Shown in pieces: positions 1 to 12,677 of a DNA stretch of 64,000 nt. A model generated the notes under the pieces. That model saw nothing but the letters and a program-made list of their open reading frames with translations, ran no database searches and had not been told where the DNA came from. Source of the DNA: Nyssa sinensis (lineage: Eukaryota > Streptophyta > Magnoliopsida > Cornales > Nyssaceae). Each line of letters starts with the position of its first letter. Position 1 is the first letter of the stretch. The translations under genes were made by a program, and so were the position numbers. The stretch is taken from NCBI GenBank assembly GCA_008638375.1, contig CM018050.1, forward strand, positions 32,398,220 to 32,462,219. The letters run 5' to 3'.

Positions 1-454
1 TTTGACACTTTTCCCTTATTTTGGGCTTATGCCTCGTTTGGCTGGCACAAATTTGTATTTTTGTTATTTCCTCAATATTTTTTTTCTATTACTCTTTTTA
101 CGAAGTGGTTTCTTCTGTTTCTATTTTGATTAGTTTCGATATCGATTGCCTTGTGTCGATTATTATTCCCTTGTGTTTTCCCATAGTTAGCTAATTGGAG
201 TTTTTAATAGTGTTAAAATGGGGCTTAAACAGCTATATTAGTGCATTTCATTCTCAGTTGACATTATTTCATAAATTGATCGGTTATTAGCCTCAGGGCA
301 TTACACCTTCCCTTTTTTGACGTATTTATTTATTTTACTGGTGTATTGTAATCATCGAGAATTTTCTGATTAGTTTTCCTTATTTTTCCTTCATCTTGTT
401 CCTAATTAATAATTAACGGACTAATTATTAATTAATTAAGTCGGGGTGTTACAT
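1..454. repeat. Tail of an LTR-like repeat (partial)
   Basis: AT-rich noncoding DNA ending in TCGGGGTGTTACA. That is the style of 3' end seen on the other gypsy-like LTR candidates here, such as GGGGCGTGACA at 4043. The left end lies outside the window and no target duplication can be tested. This is an inference from the terminal motif only. Confidence 0.3.
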
Positions 455-566
455 GGATTGTTCCAAGCAGTAACAAAAACAACGTTGTTTTGGAATGTTC
501 CCAACAATAATAGAAACGACATTATTTTGAAAAATTAAATAAAAAATTATTTAAATGAATTTTTCT

Positions 567-602
<36 letters not shown>

Positions 603-1132
603 AATACCATGGGTCAAGTCCCAGCCCAAATCCGAACCCGATTCGAGGCGGTGATGCGCGTATGGTGAACCAAGCATGTGCTAGGTCCTCTACCATTCAC
701 AAAACTTAGGTACTCCTAAAGGCTCAAACTTTGCTTCAAGACAATTGTATATATTGTTTTTAAAAGCTTTGTACCCATCTTATGTGGGATACAATCTTTT
801 TATAAGTTTCAAACTTTTGTTATCATTTTCAAGTAGAAATACTTGGAGGCAATTTCTTATTCACTCCTTAATGATTTTAAACAACCCAATACATAATCTT
901 AATCTCCACATGGTAGATAACACATTTTTATATGGACCCACCAAAATTAATGTGTGGGGTCCACTTTAATTTTAACTCAAAGATAGCCAAATATTATGCT
1001 CAAAAACTCTCATTTTCTAACAATCGGTGAGTTAAAAAAAAATGTACTCGACGGTTGGTTTTTAACTTATACTAAAATTTGATTTAAGTCAAAGTATCTA
1101 CCAAATATATCTTTGATTTTGATAACCTATTA
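455..1132. other. Noncoding spacer
   Basis: I see no gene. The stretch is AT-rich and holds a (TA)n microsatellite at about 570-598. The open frame at 745-969 has no recognisable domain and looks like chance. Confidence 0.5.
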
Positions 1133-1166
1133 TGTTATGACATGGATTTTTTTTTTTCTTTGTCAA

Positions 1167-1205
<39 letters not shown>

Positions 1206-4043
1206 GAATGTGATGTGTGTATTGTATGTGTATAATTATGTGTATGCTACATGAGCATGTATATATATATTATATACATATTTAGATTTGGAGAATATAT
1301 ATATGTATATATTTGTATATATATATATATATATATATATAGCAGTGCACAGTGCACAGTGCACAGTGGTGTACCCGGTTGTGTGTGTGTGTGTGTGAGT
1401 TTGAGTGTAACACACTCAAACAAGCATGGGAGGGGCATGCTGTGTGTGTAAGAGAGTGGTTGAAGGTGTGTGGTGAGGTGTGTGTGTATGTGTGTGGTGA
1501 GGACTGATAGAGGGGCAGACCTGTCGTGTGAATGGGAGAAGAGAAAGAGAGAGAGAAATATAGAGAGAGAAAGTGAAGAGAAGGAAAGGAAGAAAAGGGA
1601 AACAGAGAGAGATGGAGTTCTGGACTGTGAAGAAGGAGAAGAAGCTCGAGGAGTGACCAAAAGAAGGGTGGAAGAGGGCACGGCTAGAGAGAGAAAAAAT
1701 CGAAAATTTTGGTAAGTGGGTGCTTCTGTTTTAAATTTCAAAAGCATGATTCGTTTGGTTTAGATCATAGGGTTTTATAAAGCATGATTTTAGCTTTCAA
1801 ACGCAACAAGAATGATAGAAAACGGTTGAAAGATGAGGGAGAAAAAGGGATGTGCAGGTCACGGCCATGGGGGGGGAGTCTAGGCTTTTCATTGTGATTG
1901 GGAGCTTCAAAACAGTGTTAAAAGGTTCCAAAAATGTTTTAGAATGATTTGGAATTGAAAGAGGCTTCGAAAACACCAAGAAAAGCAATTTTAAAAATTT
2001 GATTTTCTGAAATTCCGGCCACCGGCGCCGGAGAAGGCGACCGGAGCTTCGCCTGAAAAACGGGGGACGAACGGGGCACTGTTCGGGTCCGGGTTGGGTC
2101 GGTTCGGGTCGGGTCGGGCTTGGGCTGACCCGCCCCTGCCACGTGTCGCTCACTGGTTTTAAATTAAAAACTAAATTGGGGCGTTTGGTTACGGATATAA
2201 GGAATTAAAAATTTTAAATTAAAATAGGAACAGGGATATCCTATCCCTGTTCTGGATAAGCCCCTGTTTGGTTAACCTGATTAGGGATAGTAAATTAAAC
2301 TAATTTCAATTTGAACCTTGAACCTTTTGGAAATTGAACCTTGACCCTAAACTTTTTAGAAATTGAACCTTGACCCTGAACTTTCGGAAATTACATTTTA
2401 ACTCCTGAACTTTGGAGAAATTACAGTTAGGCCCACCAGAATTAAATATTAATAAAATATTAATTAAATTAATTAATTAATTTAATTAATTAAATATTCT
2501 AAAATATCCCGGAGTCCAAATGGGACAAGTCATTAGTGTATTTTGACTATCTCGGCCATTCTGAGACCAATGGTGAGGTCCGTTTTACGAGACAGGGTCC
2601 CAAAAAATAAAAGACATGTAACAACATATAAAATTACCAAAATACCCCTGAATTGGAATACGGTCAAATGAACTCCGAATTAGGTAAACAAATAGTGAAA
2701 CTTTATTATCTCGAGCATTCCGGACTCAACCGTGGAGTCCGATTTGTGAAAAGAGGTCACGAAATGTAAGGACCCGTGTAAAGTGCAAAATAACTGTTTT
2801 GTCCTTTTTAACCCAGGTGCCCGAATTGAATTCTACGAAAGCCTAAACTTATTTTCTTCAACGTCCCGGATTCAATAGTAGAGTTTAATTTAGCAAAGTA
2901 GAAGCTTATAAGATAAAGACGTAAAATTTGATGAATAGCATAATTCAAGTGACAATTAAACTGAGTTTCATGTTATGAATTTTAGGGACACGGAAAGGCA
3001 AAGAGAAGGTGACCTGACCTTCGGTGTTCTTACGGTGGTTTCACTTTACTACGAGCATACTTTTCCGGTTTGAGATCGATTACCAGGTACGATATATTGT
3101 GCTAAGTAAGAAATAGAATTAAGATTAGGAATACTTGATTTGCTGCCTTGATTGTTCACTTGTTGCTTGAATGTTACATGCTTATGTGTTCCATACTATC
3201 TTGTTGATGTTGGGTAATGATGTGGGAGATGATTATGTGTATATTGAATGTGTTAGTGTAGTGTGTGAACCACATGCTTGGGGAACTGTTGACATTATGA
3301 AGTATGCAATTGAAAGCATGTTTTATGTATGAATGATATGCATCATTGAGATTGCATTATGACATGATGAGATCGGAGCATATTGGCATAGTGTGATTCC
3401 TTGGACATGGCGTGGGTGAGCACTTGGTGCTTTGCATTATGAGGGTGCAGATCCTGTGGTGAAAAACCCAAAATCGGCCATTAGGTACTTGCGAGCCTGA
3501 CGGATTCCGGACCGTGAAGCGAGACATAAGTGGCGGTACTCATGCCAGCGGAGAATGACCGTATCATGAGACATGGGTGGCATAGAGTTGCATGGGTGTG
3601 TCACGTATACTACTCACATACTGTATACTGTTTATATACTGCTATCATGATATCGAATGCCATATAGAAATAACTGTACACTTGCACATGCCACGACCTT
3701 AGTTTTGTTTCTTGCATTAGCATTATATTGTACCAGCATGTTGAGCTGACCCCTTTAGTGGGGCAAACATTTCAGATGATGTCCCAGCTGTACGAGACAT
3801 AGAGACGGTCTGATTGGGGATTATGTTGGGCCCAAGGGGCGCTTTTGATATTGTGTAAGGGCATAAGCCCGAGACTGTATTTTATTCTGTATGTTGTGAA
3901 CCCATGGACCATACCCTATGTATGTATCAGAACAGTGTACGAAATGTGTGAGAATGTCATTATTATCTTTCATTTCTTTATTATTTTATTTCTTTTTGTC
4001 TCGTTACTCACGCCTCGGGTTCGCTGGAATTCGGGGCGTGACA
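1133..4043. repeat. Putative 2.9-kb solo LTR, Ty3/gypsy type
   Basis: The segment begins TGTTATGACA and ends GGGGCGTGACA. It is flanked by TATTA on both sides (1128-1132 and 4044-4048), the 5-bp duplication expected of an LTR insertion. It holds no pol coding. Known gypsy LTRs in plants can be long and noncoding with TG...CA ends, which fits. The TSD is AT-rich and only 5 bp, so a chance match is possible. Microsatellites at 1166-1460 and a purine-rich tract at 1530-1700 lie near its left end. Confidence 0.48.
1166..1460. repeat. Microsatellite cluster (ATT)n, (AT)n, (GT)n
   Basis: An ATT run covers about 1166-1206 and an AT run about 1311-1341. Short repeated GTGCACA units occur at 1343-1367 and a GT run near 1381-1398. 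Open frames across this tract on both strands are low-complexity artefacts. Confidence 0.9.
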
Positions 4044-4048
4044 TATTA

Positions 4049-4780
4049 TCTTTAAACAATGACCTAGATTGCAATAGATGAATGGTTTAGATTTGATGTT
4101 CTTTTCAATTACAATAGCTCTATTTTGTTCTGCACAATACAAAACATCTCTTCAACGACTCAAATTTTTTTTTTTGCAGAATGCAGAGTGACTCTTTCAT
4201 AACAAGTCTTTTTTGTTTTTTTTTTTTTTTTTTCAGCAAGTATTATTTTACTCAATACAACTTCTATAAACTTGTTTGGAGAAGGTTTATTTTCTTTCAT
4301 CAGTTTTAGAAAAATGGAAGCCATTTAACAACCAATAAAGCCGGAAAAACTTTTTACAATGAATCAAGATGTAGTAATTTGCAATGCTTGGTTAAGCATA
4401 ACCTAAGAAATGATCATTGGTTACTCTCAATCATAGAATAATTTTTGGAATCGAATATTCCAAAATTATATCGAGAACACCAATGATCAAAATGTACGAT
4501 CACAAGGTTCTATCCAAGCTCGGTGGACCATAATCGTGAAGTCTTGTAATGACATGTTAAAAAGATTTTTCAAATTTTGACTTTGTCAAAGTAGTTAAAG
4601 ACTTTTTAACAGATTATTATTCAAATGAATGACTTGAATGCTTTTAATCTAATGAATAAAACATTTCAAAGATAAAAGTTTTATAGTTGAGAATGGTAGT
4701 TAGAAAGAAGAATGATTATTTTGTCAAAAAATAGTATTTTAACATTAGAATAAAAATGCCAAAATATGTCATTTTGGTAC
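4049..4780. other. Noncoding, nothing recognised
   Basis: AT-rich sequence with short poly-T runs. I see no coding similarity, terminal repeat or RNA gene. Confidence 0.5.
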
Positions 4781-6283
4781 TGTAGCACTCCTAAAATTTA
4801 ATTTTACCATGACTTAAATGACGTTTTACATTGAAGATGCTATTAAAGAGTCATTCCACTTGAGTTGCTATTCATCAGTCCTAATAACATTGCACTCGAG
4901 CCAGTGAACATCAACCACATCAGTAAGTGACTCACATATTCAGTTGACGTGTCTGATATTCATTGGCCCGATCGGGTTTATTGTATCAGACAAATGAACA
5001 AGGTTTTAAAGATCAAAACAAAAAAAATTTCATGAAGCCATGACTTAGCCATTGACCTACAACTAGGGTTTTCTTCCTCATTTCTTGCTCATTTTAAGTG
5101 ATTTTTGTTCCTAAAATCTTATTTTTCAACCTGTTTTCGTCCCTCATAAGAACAATAAAGCTTATCGATGGATTTGGAGAAACCCGATTTCGGGCTCCTT
5201 TCTATAAATGAGGATTTTCCCTCTATTTCTTGACCATTTCAGTTAGTTTTTCTTCTAAACTTCGTGGTTTTTCCTCTTCTTTCAGGTCCTATGATCGAAA
5301 CCAGGTATTACCAAGGGTTTTTGTAAACCTGGTTCATACATGGATGTCTAACCATAATGGTTCCAACTATTTCCTTTACAATTTTTTCTCCTATTTTCTT
5401 AGTTCTTTCTCATGTATAAACCATACACTAACACGTGGGATGAGAGGGAATAACCCTTACCTTAATCAAGCTCTTCACAGTGCGCCTTCTCTCTCCTCAT
5501 TCATTTTCTCTCTCTAGAACTCCTTATGATTGTTTGTCTCTGATTGTCAAAGAGCAGAGTTTGTATGGCTACACCTTCACATAAATTCTAACTCAACCCC
5601 GACTTCCAAGGGAAACCTTCCCTTCGGTTGGGACACCTTAGGTCCCCATGAGGCCACCTTACTTTCCCTCACTTCCACCGGTCCTGGATTCCCTAACCGA
5701 TCGGCAGCTTATTATGCTTCTTCACGTATGAGCTATCTTAGTTGCTCTCTTTTGATACACACACATACATATATATATATAGATGCTTATATATCACGTT
5801 CTAGATGATGTTCTTATAGATATACTCATATATTCATGTACATTCTCCAATCCCTTACATATAAGTATTTACATGTATATTTTTTATATACACTTATTTC
5901 ATATATATAACTATTTCATGTGATTAGGTCATGTCTCATTATACATGTTACATATTTTCGTTCTTATTTTTGTTTTCATGACCCAAAATGCTTATAACAC
6001 CATCAATATTACCAATCTTAGTCATATAAGCCTTCTTCATCAATAGAAAATTAAAATTCTCAAATTCTTAAATATGCATGTTACATATTTTCATTCTTAT
6101 GTTTTCATGACCCAAAATGCCTATAAAACCATCAATATTACCAATCTTAGTCATATACGCCTTCTTCATCAATAGAAAATTGAAATCCCCCAAATTCTTA
6201 AATTATTTTTAGGCAATGGTATATATATTGGTATATATATACACACACACACACACCATTAAATTTAATTGCGGGGTATTACA
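4781..6283. repeat. Possible LTR-like segment
   Basis: It starts TGTAGCACTCC and ends GCGGGGTATTACA, resembling gypsy LTR termini. The flanking 5-mers (GGTAC left, ATTAA right) do not match, so an insertion boundary is not proven. It has CT-rich stretches and no protein-coding similarity. Confidence 0.33.
5941..6206. repeat. Tandem direct duplication, ~133-bp unit
   Basis: Two head-to-tail copies begin at 5941 and 6074. Both contain CATGACCCAAAATGC followed by the same run through CATCAATATTACCAATC and CTTCTTCATCAATAGAAAAT. They differ by a few substitutions and small indels. Confidence 0.88.
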
Positions 6284-7772
6284 ATTAAGGTGACCACTAA
6301 TATTCTCTCCAAAAATAGAGAGATTCAGAAAGAAAAGAAAGTCCATTTAATGAATTTTTAAAAATACTCTCAAATGGATGATTTAAAAATTAGACAAATT
6401 TTAGTTAAAAAGGTAAAGTTTTCAAATAAAAATAACTATTTTTTTTTTTCTATTGATCATTCAAACAAGGAATACTGATTTTCTTTCTCATTTCTCTCTT
6501 GAACATTCAAACAAGATGAATATGAATACTTTTTTTTTTCTTCTTTTCTCTTCTATTTTAAAATATCTTTTCTTTTCTCTCTAAACTTCCAAATAAACTA
6601 TTAGCTAGGGAGACGAAAAGAAGGGAATTGAAGGTAGAGAGGGAGAATAGAATCGTGATTTGGGAACATTTAAGGGTAATAGGGTTGATCTATTGACAAG
6701 TAAAAATGACCCTACTTTGAAATTTTAAAGTTTTTACGCGACACATAATGAATGTCGCTAATGATTAAGAGCATTAGAAATGACTAAGGAGTGTCACCAA
6801 AAGTTTCTAAGCTTATTTATGACACACAACACCAATTAGATTTTCTATTTGCGATGCACATGAACATTGCAAGTAACTTATATTTGTTGGGAAAACTTTT
6901 TCCATCAAATAGCCAAGCACGGGAAAGGAATTTAAAACATTATTAGTGATGAACACATTTGTGACTCAAATAAGCGTCGCTAATATGTTCATCGTTAAAG
7001 AAATTAATTGTTTTAGTGATTTATTAATTAATGTATTGCAAGATGTCAATATCCACTTTAAAAAAATTATAAATTTACTAAAAAATATAATTGATTTATT
7101 GATAAAAAATATCGAGTTTTTTTAAGACACATATATTCATAGATAATTGGCAAATATATAAAATATATATTTTTGATATGAAGAGAAATCTCGTGGCACC
7201 AATTTTTGAACATGTGCAAGACTCCACTTGTCACACGAGTCAATAAGATGTGAGAGTGAGACTTATGTCTCGGGTAACTGACCTTTGAGTACGAATTAAA
7301 CTTAGAATCTCAGGAATATAATCTCTTCCTAACTCGTACCAAATTTTCGGTACGATGGTACTACCAAATTATTGTTGGTGAAATCACATACTACAAATAA
7401 ACAACTCTAATTGTTTGAGGTCAATTATATGAATTTTGTCCGATATTCTATTATATTTAAAATCAATCACTTGGTTAACCCAGACATTATCATATCTTTT
7501 TTACTATTTCTACAAAAATTAATTTTGGTCCCGTGCACCTTCTAACATGACCCTCGATATGCGATCTTCTTTACTAGTGTATTTACCAGTTTTCATTGTA
7601 TATAACCATACCACTTTAACCAATCTTTTTTCTCATTTTATCTCATGTAGGTTCCATACCTACCATCCATATGTTCATTTTTAATTATATCTTATCACAT
7701 ATTCATCTCAAAATTGCAAGGAGACAAAAATTATTGAATTAAGCAATCACAAGAGTTTCAAAAAATTTAAAA
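6284..7772. other. Noncoding, possibly transposon-derived
   Basis: There is no gene. Around 6735-7005 the motif GCGAC and its complement GTCGC(TAAT) recur, a pattern also found in the subterminal regions of plant CACTA transposons. I could not find CACTA-type ends, so I make no element call. Confidence 0.3.
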
Positions 7773-8260
7773 AGGTAAATTACACGGACTTTTCTTAAAA
7801 TTTTTGACAATTATACTGACATCTCCCAAGTTTCTAAAATTACACTGACCTCCCATACTTTACTTAACAAATTACAATTACCTCTCTCCAATCAAAGTTT
7901 TTGTTCAAAATGAAAAAACTGCCCCTCTAATTTTTTTATTATTATTTTTTTGCATTTTTAAAATTTAAATTTTTTTTATTTCCAAATAAATATTGATTAA
8001 AATCTTAAATTTGTTTTTATATAAAATAAAAATAAGTTATTTACCTTAAATTTATTTTTATATAAAATAAAAGATTCTTTAAAAAAAGTTTGAAAAAATT
8101 AGTCAAAATTGAAAAAATGTAAAAATAAAATTAAAGTATTAGTTTTGTCATTTAGAAGAAAAAAAATTGAATGGAGGAGGGTATTTGTAGTTTGTTAGTA
8201 AAATTGAGAGAGGTCAGTATAATTGTTAGAAATCTCATGAAAGGTCAATATAATTTACCC
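7773..8260. mobile_element. Mutator-like MITE, 488 bp, long TIRs
   Basis: The left arm (GGTAAATTACAC... then ACAATTATACTGAC) and the right arm read in reverse complement (GGGTAAATTATATTGACC... then ACAATTATACTGAC) are inverted copies for over 80 bases. The centre is AT-rich and noncoding. A perfect 9-bp duplication, AATTTAAAA, flanks it (7764-7772 and 8261-8269). Long TIRs with a 9-bp TSD are the hallmark of Mutator-type elements. There is no transposase, so it is non-autonomous. Confidence 0.8.
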
Positions 8261-8599
8261 AATTTAAAAATTATTTTGTTTCCAAAAATTTTTATATCCA
8301 ACTTCATGTTTTGTATGGTAAAATGGACATGTCAGAAATATCTATTTTAATTTTTCCATGCCTAATCTTATTTGGTATGATTAGGAATGCATATTTTATA
8401 AAAGTAGACATTCCATTAAATCATTCAAAGCATTCTTTAATCATGATGAATAATTCTTATTTTATTCAATATCATTTTCATTCCATTTTCTAATAATAAC
8501 CATTGTAAAAACAATTCTACTACAAAAATGAGCTCACATGATATGGGCCTTATATATATATTTGGTTGGATATATGGGCCTTATATGATTCAAGTCCAC

Positions 8600-8986
8600 G
8601 GAGTGAAATGAGCCTACATGATGACGTGGCACGCTTTGATTTATTATAAGAAATAGGTTTGAAAAGTCAACAGAATCACGCTTACCTGTCACCGTAATAG
8701 AAATACAGCCGAATTATAATGGCTACGGTGTCGAACAACCTCCACCATTTAAAACGTGGCATCTTGCGACTGGTTCTTTAAGTGACAATTCCACATCACG
8801 GGGTTCGGCTCATTCCTGCCCAAAACGGGAGCAGAGTTGTGATCACTCATAAACCGTTATACAGTGCGTGAGATGGAGATCAGATCGCGCTTAAACACTA
8901 ACAATTCAAATAATTTGTTTTTGGATCAACCCGCCAATAGCATTTTCCGAAACACAGAAAGCGAAAGCAAAACTGTGCTTTCAAAA
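8600..8986 (+). promoter_or_regulatory. Likely promoter and leader of the 8987 gene
   Basis: ACGT-core elements are visible: TGACGTGG at 8622-8629 and ACGTGGC at 8754-8760, the kind bound by plant bZIP factors. No convincing TATA box was fixed. An in-frame upstream ATG at 8864 would add 41 residues to the protein. The transcription start is not determined. Confidence 0.4.
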
Positions 8987-9066
8987 ATGGAAGCATTTCC
9001 ATGTCCGGTTGAACGCACAGTTGCTTCGGCTCTGCTCCTCCTCTCTGCCTCACCTCCTCTGCCAAC
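8987..9066 (+). CDS. Exon 1 of the 195-aa protein gene
   Basis: It begins at the ATG of MEAFPC and ends before the donor GTAATT at 9067. It leaves phase 2 (AC), completed by T at 9160 to give Thr. The hydrophobic VASALLLLSASPPLP stretch lies here. Confidence 0.75.
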
Positions 9067-10559
9067 GTAATTCAAATCAATTCATTCGAAATTCAATTTT
9101 ATTAGAATCTGTTTTTAGCATGCTAGTTGATCTGTTTTTTTTTTTTCGATTTGTGCCAGTGAAAGTAAGAGGAGTTGCGCGGAGAGCTTGGTGTCGAGTA
9201 ATTCAAAGTCGAGTTCTTCGTCTGTTACCAGCGATGATGGCTCGTCTGCAGAGTTTCGAGATTATGGGCTTAGGTTTTTCACTGTTGTTGCCCCTTTTCA
9301 TCAGATGAAGCTCAAGGTGATCGGAATTCTACAGATTTCCTGTAGAATTGTAGCTGTAAATAGATTGGTTTTTCGTTAAAATTCGCGTTTAAATTGTTTG
9401 GTTTTGACCTGTAGTTTGGCTTGTTTTGAATTTCAGTTTGTGTTTATGAAACTCTATGTGTTTAGATCTCTATGTTTCTTTTTATTGATTTTAAATTGCT
9501 ATGTGCTCAATCATTTATTGAAGTACTCCGTGATTGGTTTGGTTCAGATTTGAAGCTTTAATCATTGTGTTTGGTTTGCTTTTGTACTTTGTGATCTGTT
9601 TTATCTTAGTTGGGTTGCTGTATGCTCTGTTTAACTCTGTTTTCAAGCTCTCGAGTCTCGAGTTTTGAATTTTAGTTTGTTCAAATGAAGTTCAGATAAT
9701 TAAAGTTCTATTCCTAAAATTAGCTCAAATTGAAAAAATCATTGTGTTTTTCTGATTGATTTTATTTAAATTCAATGTGACTAAAAATAGGTAAATATGC
9801 GTAAGAAAATTTATGCTTCTAAGATCACGCTCTGCAATTTTGAGTAAGTAGCTTCTGTCATAAAATGTAGCTCAGTTTAATCGGTTCTTCTGTTTGTTAG
9901 TGATATTTCACAGTTGATCTTGTTTCTGTTTGATGAAATTAGGTACTGAAATACTTGCTTGTGATATCTAGTTCTGTTGTTTAAAATTTGAATTTCTTTC
10001 AGATCAAAATGCATCGAGTGATGAACACCTTAATTTCGTTTCACTTGAACCAATCCTTTTCAAGTTCACTTAGTCCAATGATCGACTACAATTTCTCTGT
10101 TTGATCTATCTAAATTTTTATAAATATCAGTATTTATGATTGTTTTGATTGTAGTTTCAAATAATTTGAGTTTGTGACTATCGTGGTTAAAATCAATGAA
10201 CTTCGCAGGTAGTGCGAAAGAGTAGGTCGAAGAATTTCCAGAGCCCTGGTCGCTGGAAAATGATGCCCAGCAAGCCGGCGATGAAGACCTCGGAATCTCC
10301 GTCGGTGACGACCGAGGCTTCTTCATGTCTGTCCAGTAGCTCTAGTGCCATTTCCAGCGCGCGAGATTGCAACTTCACACGGATTGGGAAGAGAGAGGCT
10401 TTGGCGCGGGATTTGAAAAAGAAGCCAGTCAGCTCAGCTATCATCCGCCGCCGAGCCGAAGCCATCTTGAAGCTGTTGTCTAATGGTTGTGCTTCTGAAG
10501 TGAGGATTCGTCAATTGCTTGGAGACAGCCCTGACACCAGTAAAGCGTTGAGAATGTGA
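8987..10559 (+). CDS. Plant-specific uncharacterised protein, 3 exons, ~195 aa
   Basis: Joining 8987-9066, 9160-9316 and 10209-10559 gives 195 codons with consistent phases and GT-AG introns of 93 and 892 bp. The protein starts MEAFPCPVERTVASALLLLS. It then has a serine-rich segment with a FRDYGLRFFTVVAPFHQMKL block, a basic KSRSKNFQSPGRW block, another serine run, and a charged helical C-terminus with KKKPVSSAIIRRRAEAILKL and a LLGDSPDTSKALRM end. The RRRAEA stretch is nuclear-signal-like. I recognise the general look of a conserved small plant protein family but no named domain, so no function is given. The start could instead be the in-frame ATG at 8864. The gene stands alone on the plus strand, downstream of ACGT-core motifs. 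Confidence 0.82.
9160..9316 (+). CDS. Exon 2 of the 195-aa protein gene
   Basis: The acceptor is a T-rich tract followed by TTTGTGCCAG. The donor is AAG|GTGATC. It encodes the serine-rich segment and the YGLRFFTVVAPFHQMKL block, and ends in phase 0. Confidence 0.78.
10209..10559 (+). CDS. Exon 3 of the 195-aa protein gene
   Basis: The acceptor is CTTCGCAG. It reads in phase 0 from VVRKSRSKNFQ to the stop TGA at 10557-10559. It carries the basic and serine-rich C-terminal half. GC content is clearly higher than in the flanking introns, as expected for coding sequence. Confidence 0.82.
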   Translation, partial: VVRKSRSKNFQSPGRWKMMPSKPAMKTSESPSVTTEASSCLSSSSSAISSARDCNFTRIGKREALARDLKKKPVSSAIIRRRAEAILKLLSNGCASEVRIRQLLGDSPDTSKALRM

Positions 10560-12406
10560 TCTCTCTCGCCCCACCTCCTCCTTTCTTTTTTATAACTTGC
10601 CACGTGGCATGTAAGATGTGCATTGCACGCTTTGGTCAGTGCACAAAAAGAAGATCAGCATCGTTGGATCATCACAGACGTTTGATTATAAACGTGATGT
10701 GTGTGATATGTTGGCATGGCCTTATCGTAATATGTAACCCTGGGCCGTGACACTTATTATCACCGTTTGATCAAGAGTCCTGGAGTAGAAAATTTGAAAT
10801 CAACGTTGAAAGTTCCTCTGCAATCCAGATATTCCATCTTTGGTTCTCACTGTATCATTTTCCGCAGGTTGCTAAAGCTGGAAGAGGTCAAAAGGTCAGG
10901 CGCAGGAGGTCGTAGCGACCCCTATATTTACACGGTAAATGCAGCTAATAGTTCAGACTTATATTCAAAAGCCATGCATGCAATGCATACTGAAACTAGA
11001 TGCGTAGCTAAATCTAAAATTTCTGTACTGCAATAATTTCATGGGATTAATATATATGTATATATATCTAACACTTCGATGATATTTTCCGCAGATAGCA
11101 TGATAAAGCAGTGAACTACACACGGCTAGATCAAGTCTTATGTAGGGTTTTCAGTAATCCCATTACCGAGGGAAATTTTGGTTTGAGAAAAAAGGTAAAA
11201 AGTGTAAAAAATCACAAAACTGATACCATCTCGTGACTGAGTATACACCCCTTTATAGTTTTATTGGTCATTTTTTCCAGTAATAGGATGTCTATAGCAG
11301 GTTTAATTTCATGAATCAGTCTCGTTTCCAAAGCAATTGGAAATCTTTTGTTACTACGCACGTTAATTTCTGAATTGTTGTGGTCAGACTCGCTTCTTTG
11401 AAGAAGATGCAAACTGCCATTCAGGTTAGAAAGAAGAAGAATCTTTTACAATGAGATGGTTTGCATTTGTGAACGTGTGTCTCAATCGTTTGATATTTTA
11501 AAAATATTGTTTTATTCAGAAATTAAAGTGATTGAAAAATAAATTAAGAGTGATGGTCATGGAATATACTCATTTTAGGCTGAAAAATAAAATAAAATAT
11601 TTAATTACAAAGCCACCCTTTAATTTATTAGGAAACCTAATTCATCCACGTGGCATTTCATTTCTGACCTAACAAATTTGGAGATTCATGAAGACTTTGC
11701 CCAATTCATTAAAATGAGTTCGCTGGCTTTAATAGAGCTTGTTTTTCAAACGTCCTAAACTTAACACAAAAGCAACAAACCAAAATAAGAGTTGAAGCAA
11801 CCTTCCGAACAACCCAATTGCTTCAAAGAAAGCTTCAAACTACGTAACTTGCTAAGCTTTAAAGCCCCTTATTGTAATTCTACAATTCCCATCATTACTT
11901 GCTCAAGGGCAACCTAAATGATGGTTCCCTTTTTACCTCTAATCAATTTTGGAACAAAAAGTACTATATAACTACTATGGTGCATGTAACTATATAAGTA
12001 TAATCAAATTAGAATATAAAAATCTAATTTTATAAAAAGACTCCATGCAAATTAATTTTATATATTTATAGTGTAATCAAATTAGATGTTTAAACTTAAT
12101 AAAAATATAATTCTATATTAAATGTCCCAAATTTTATGAAAAAAATATTTAATTCTATTTATAGAGTTTTATTCGTAGTGTACTCTAAACTTTTATTTCT
12201 ATCTATTTAGATTTAAAATATTATTGTATATAACAACTCTATTATTAAAATTTTTATTCAATTTATAACTATTGTTGGAAATAATTATATTACAAAAATA
12301 AATATAATAATATAGAAAACAAAAGTAAAAAATAACATTAATATAAAAAAGCCTCATTTATCGTTGTCATTTTATTACTTTAGGCCTCGAACAGTATAGA
12401 GCCAGT

Positions 12407-12469
<63 letters not shown>

Positions 12470-12641
12470 CCATGCATGTTTGTTTATATTTTTATCCAAA
12501 TAAAAAATAGTTATTAATTGTTATCACATCAATTGTTTTTTTTTTTTTTTAAATTATTCCATCAATCAATGATTCTCACATTAGTCAAATTATTCGAATA
12601 ATTTTTTTTGAACAAAAATGCATAGATCACGTAACATTATT

Positions 12642-12677
<36 letters not shown>

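Noticed and set aside
1247..1747. Long open frames on both strands rich in Ser, Leu, Tyr/Ile or Glu/Arg
   Set aside because: They are translations of AT, GT and purine microsatellites, with no domain and with overlapping antisense frames.
1797..2153. 118-residue minus-strand open frame with a proline-rich start
   Set aside because: It lies inside the putative LTR, has an overlapping frame of similar size and shows no recognisable domain.
5941..6206. CRISPR-like repeat arrangement
   Set aside because: There are only two long contiguous units with no spacers; plant nuclear DNA context.
6720..7010. CACTA transposon
   Set aside because: GCGAC/GTCGC units are suggestive, but the diagnostic CACTA ends and 3-bp duplication were not seen.
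9009..9379. Two alternative open frames overlapping exon 2 of the 8987 gene
   Set aside because: One crosses the intron in the wrong frame and the other reads on into the second intron; the spliced frame keeps consistent phase through three exons.
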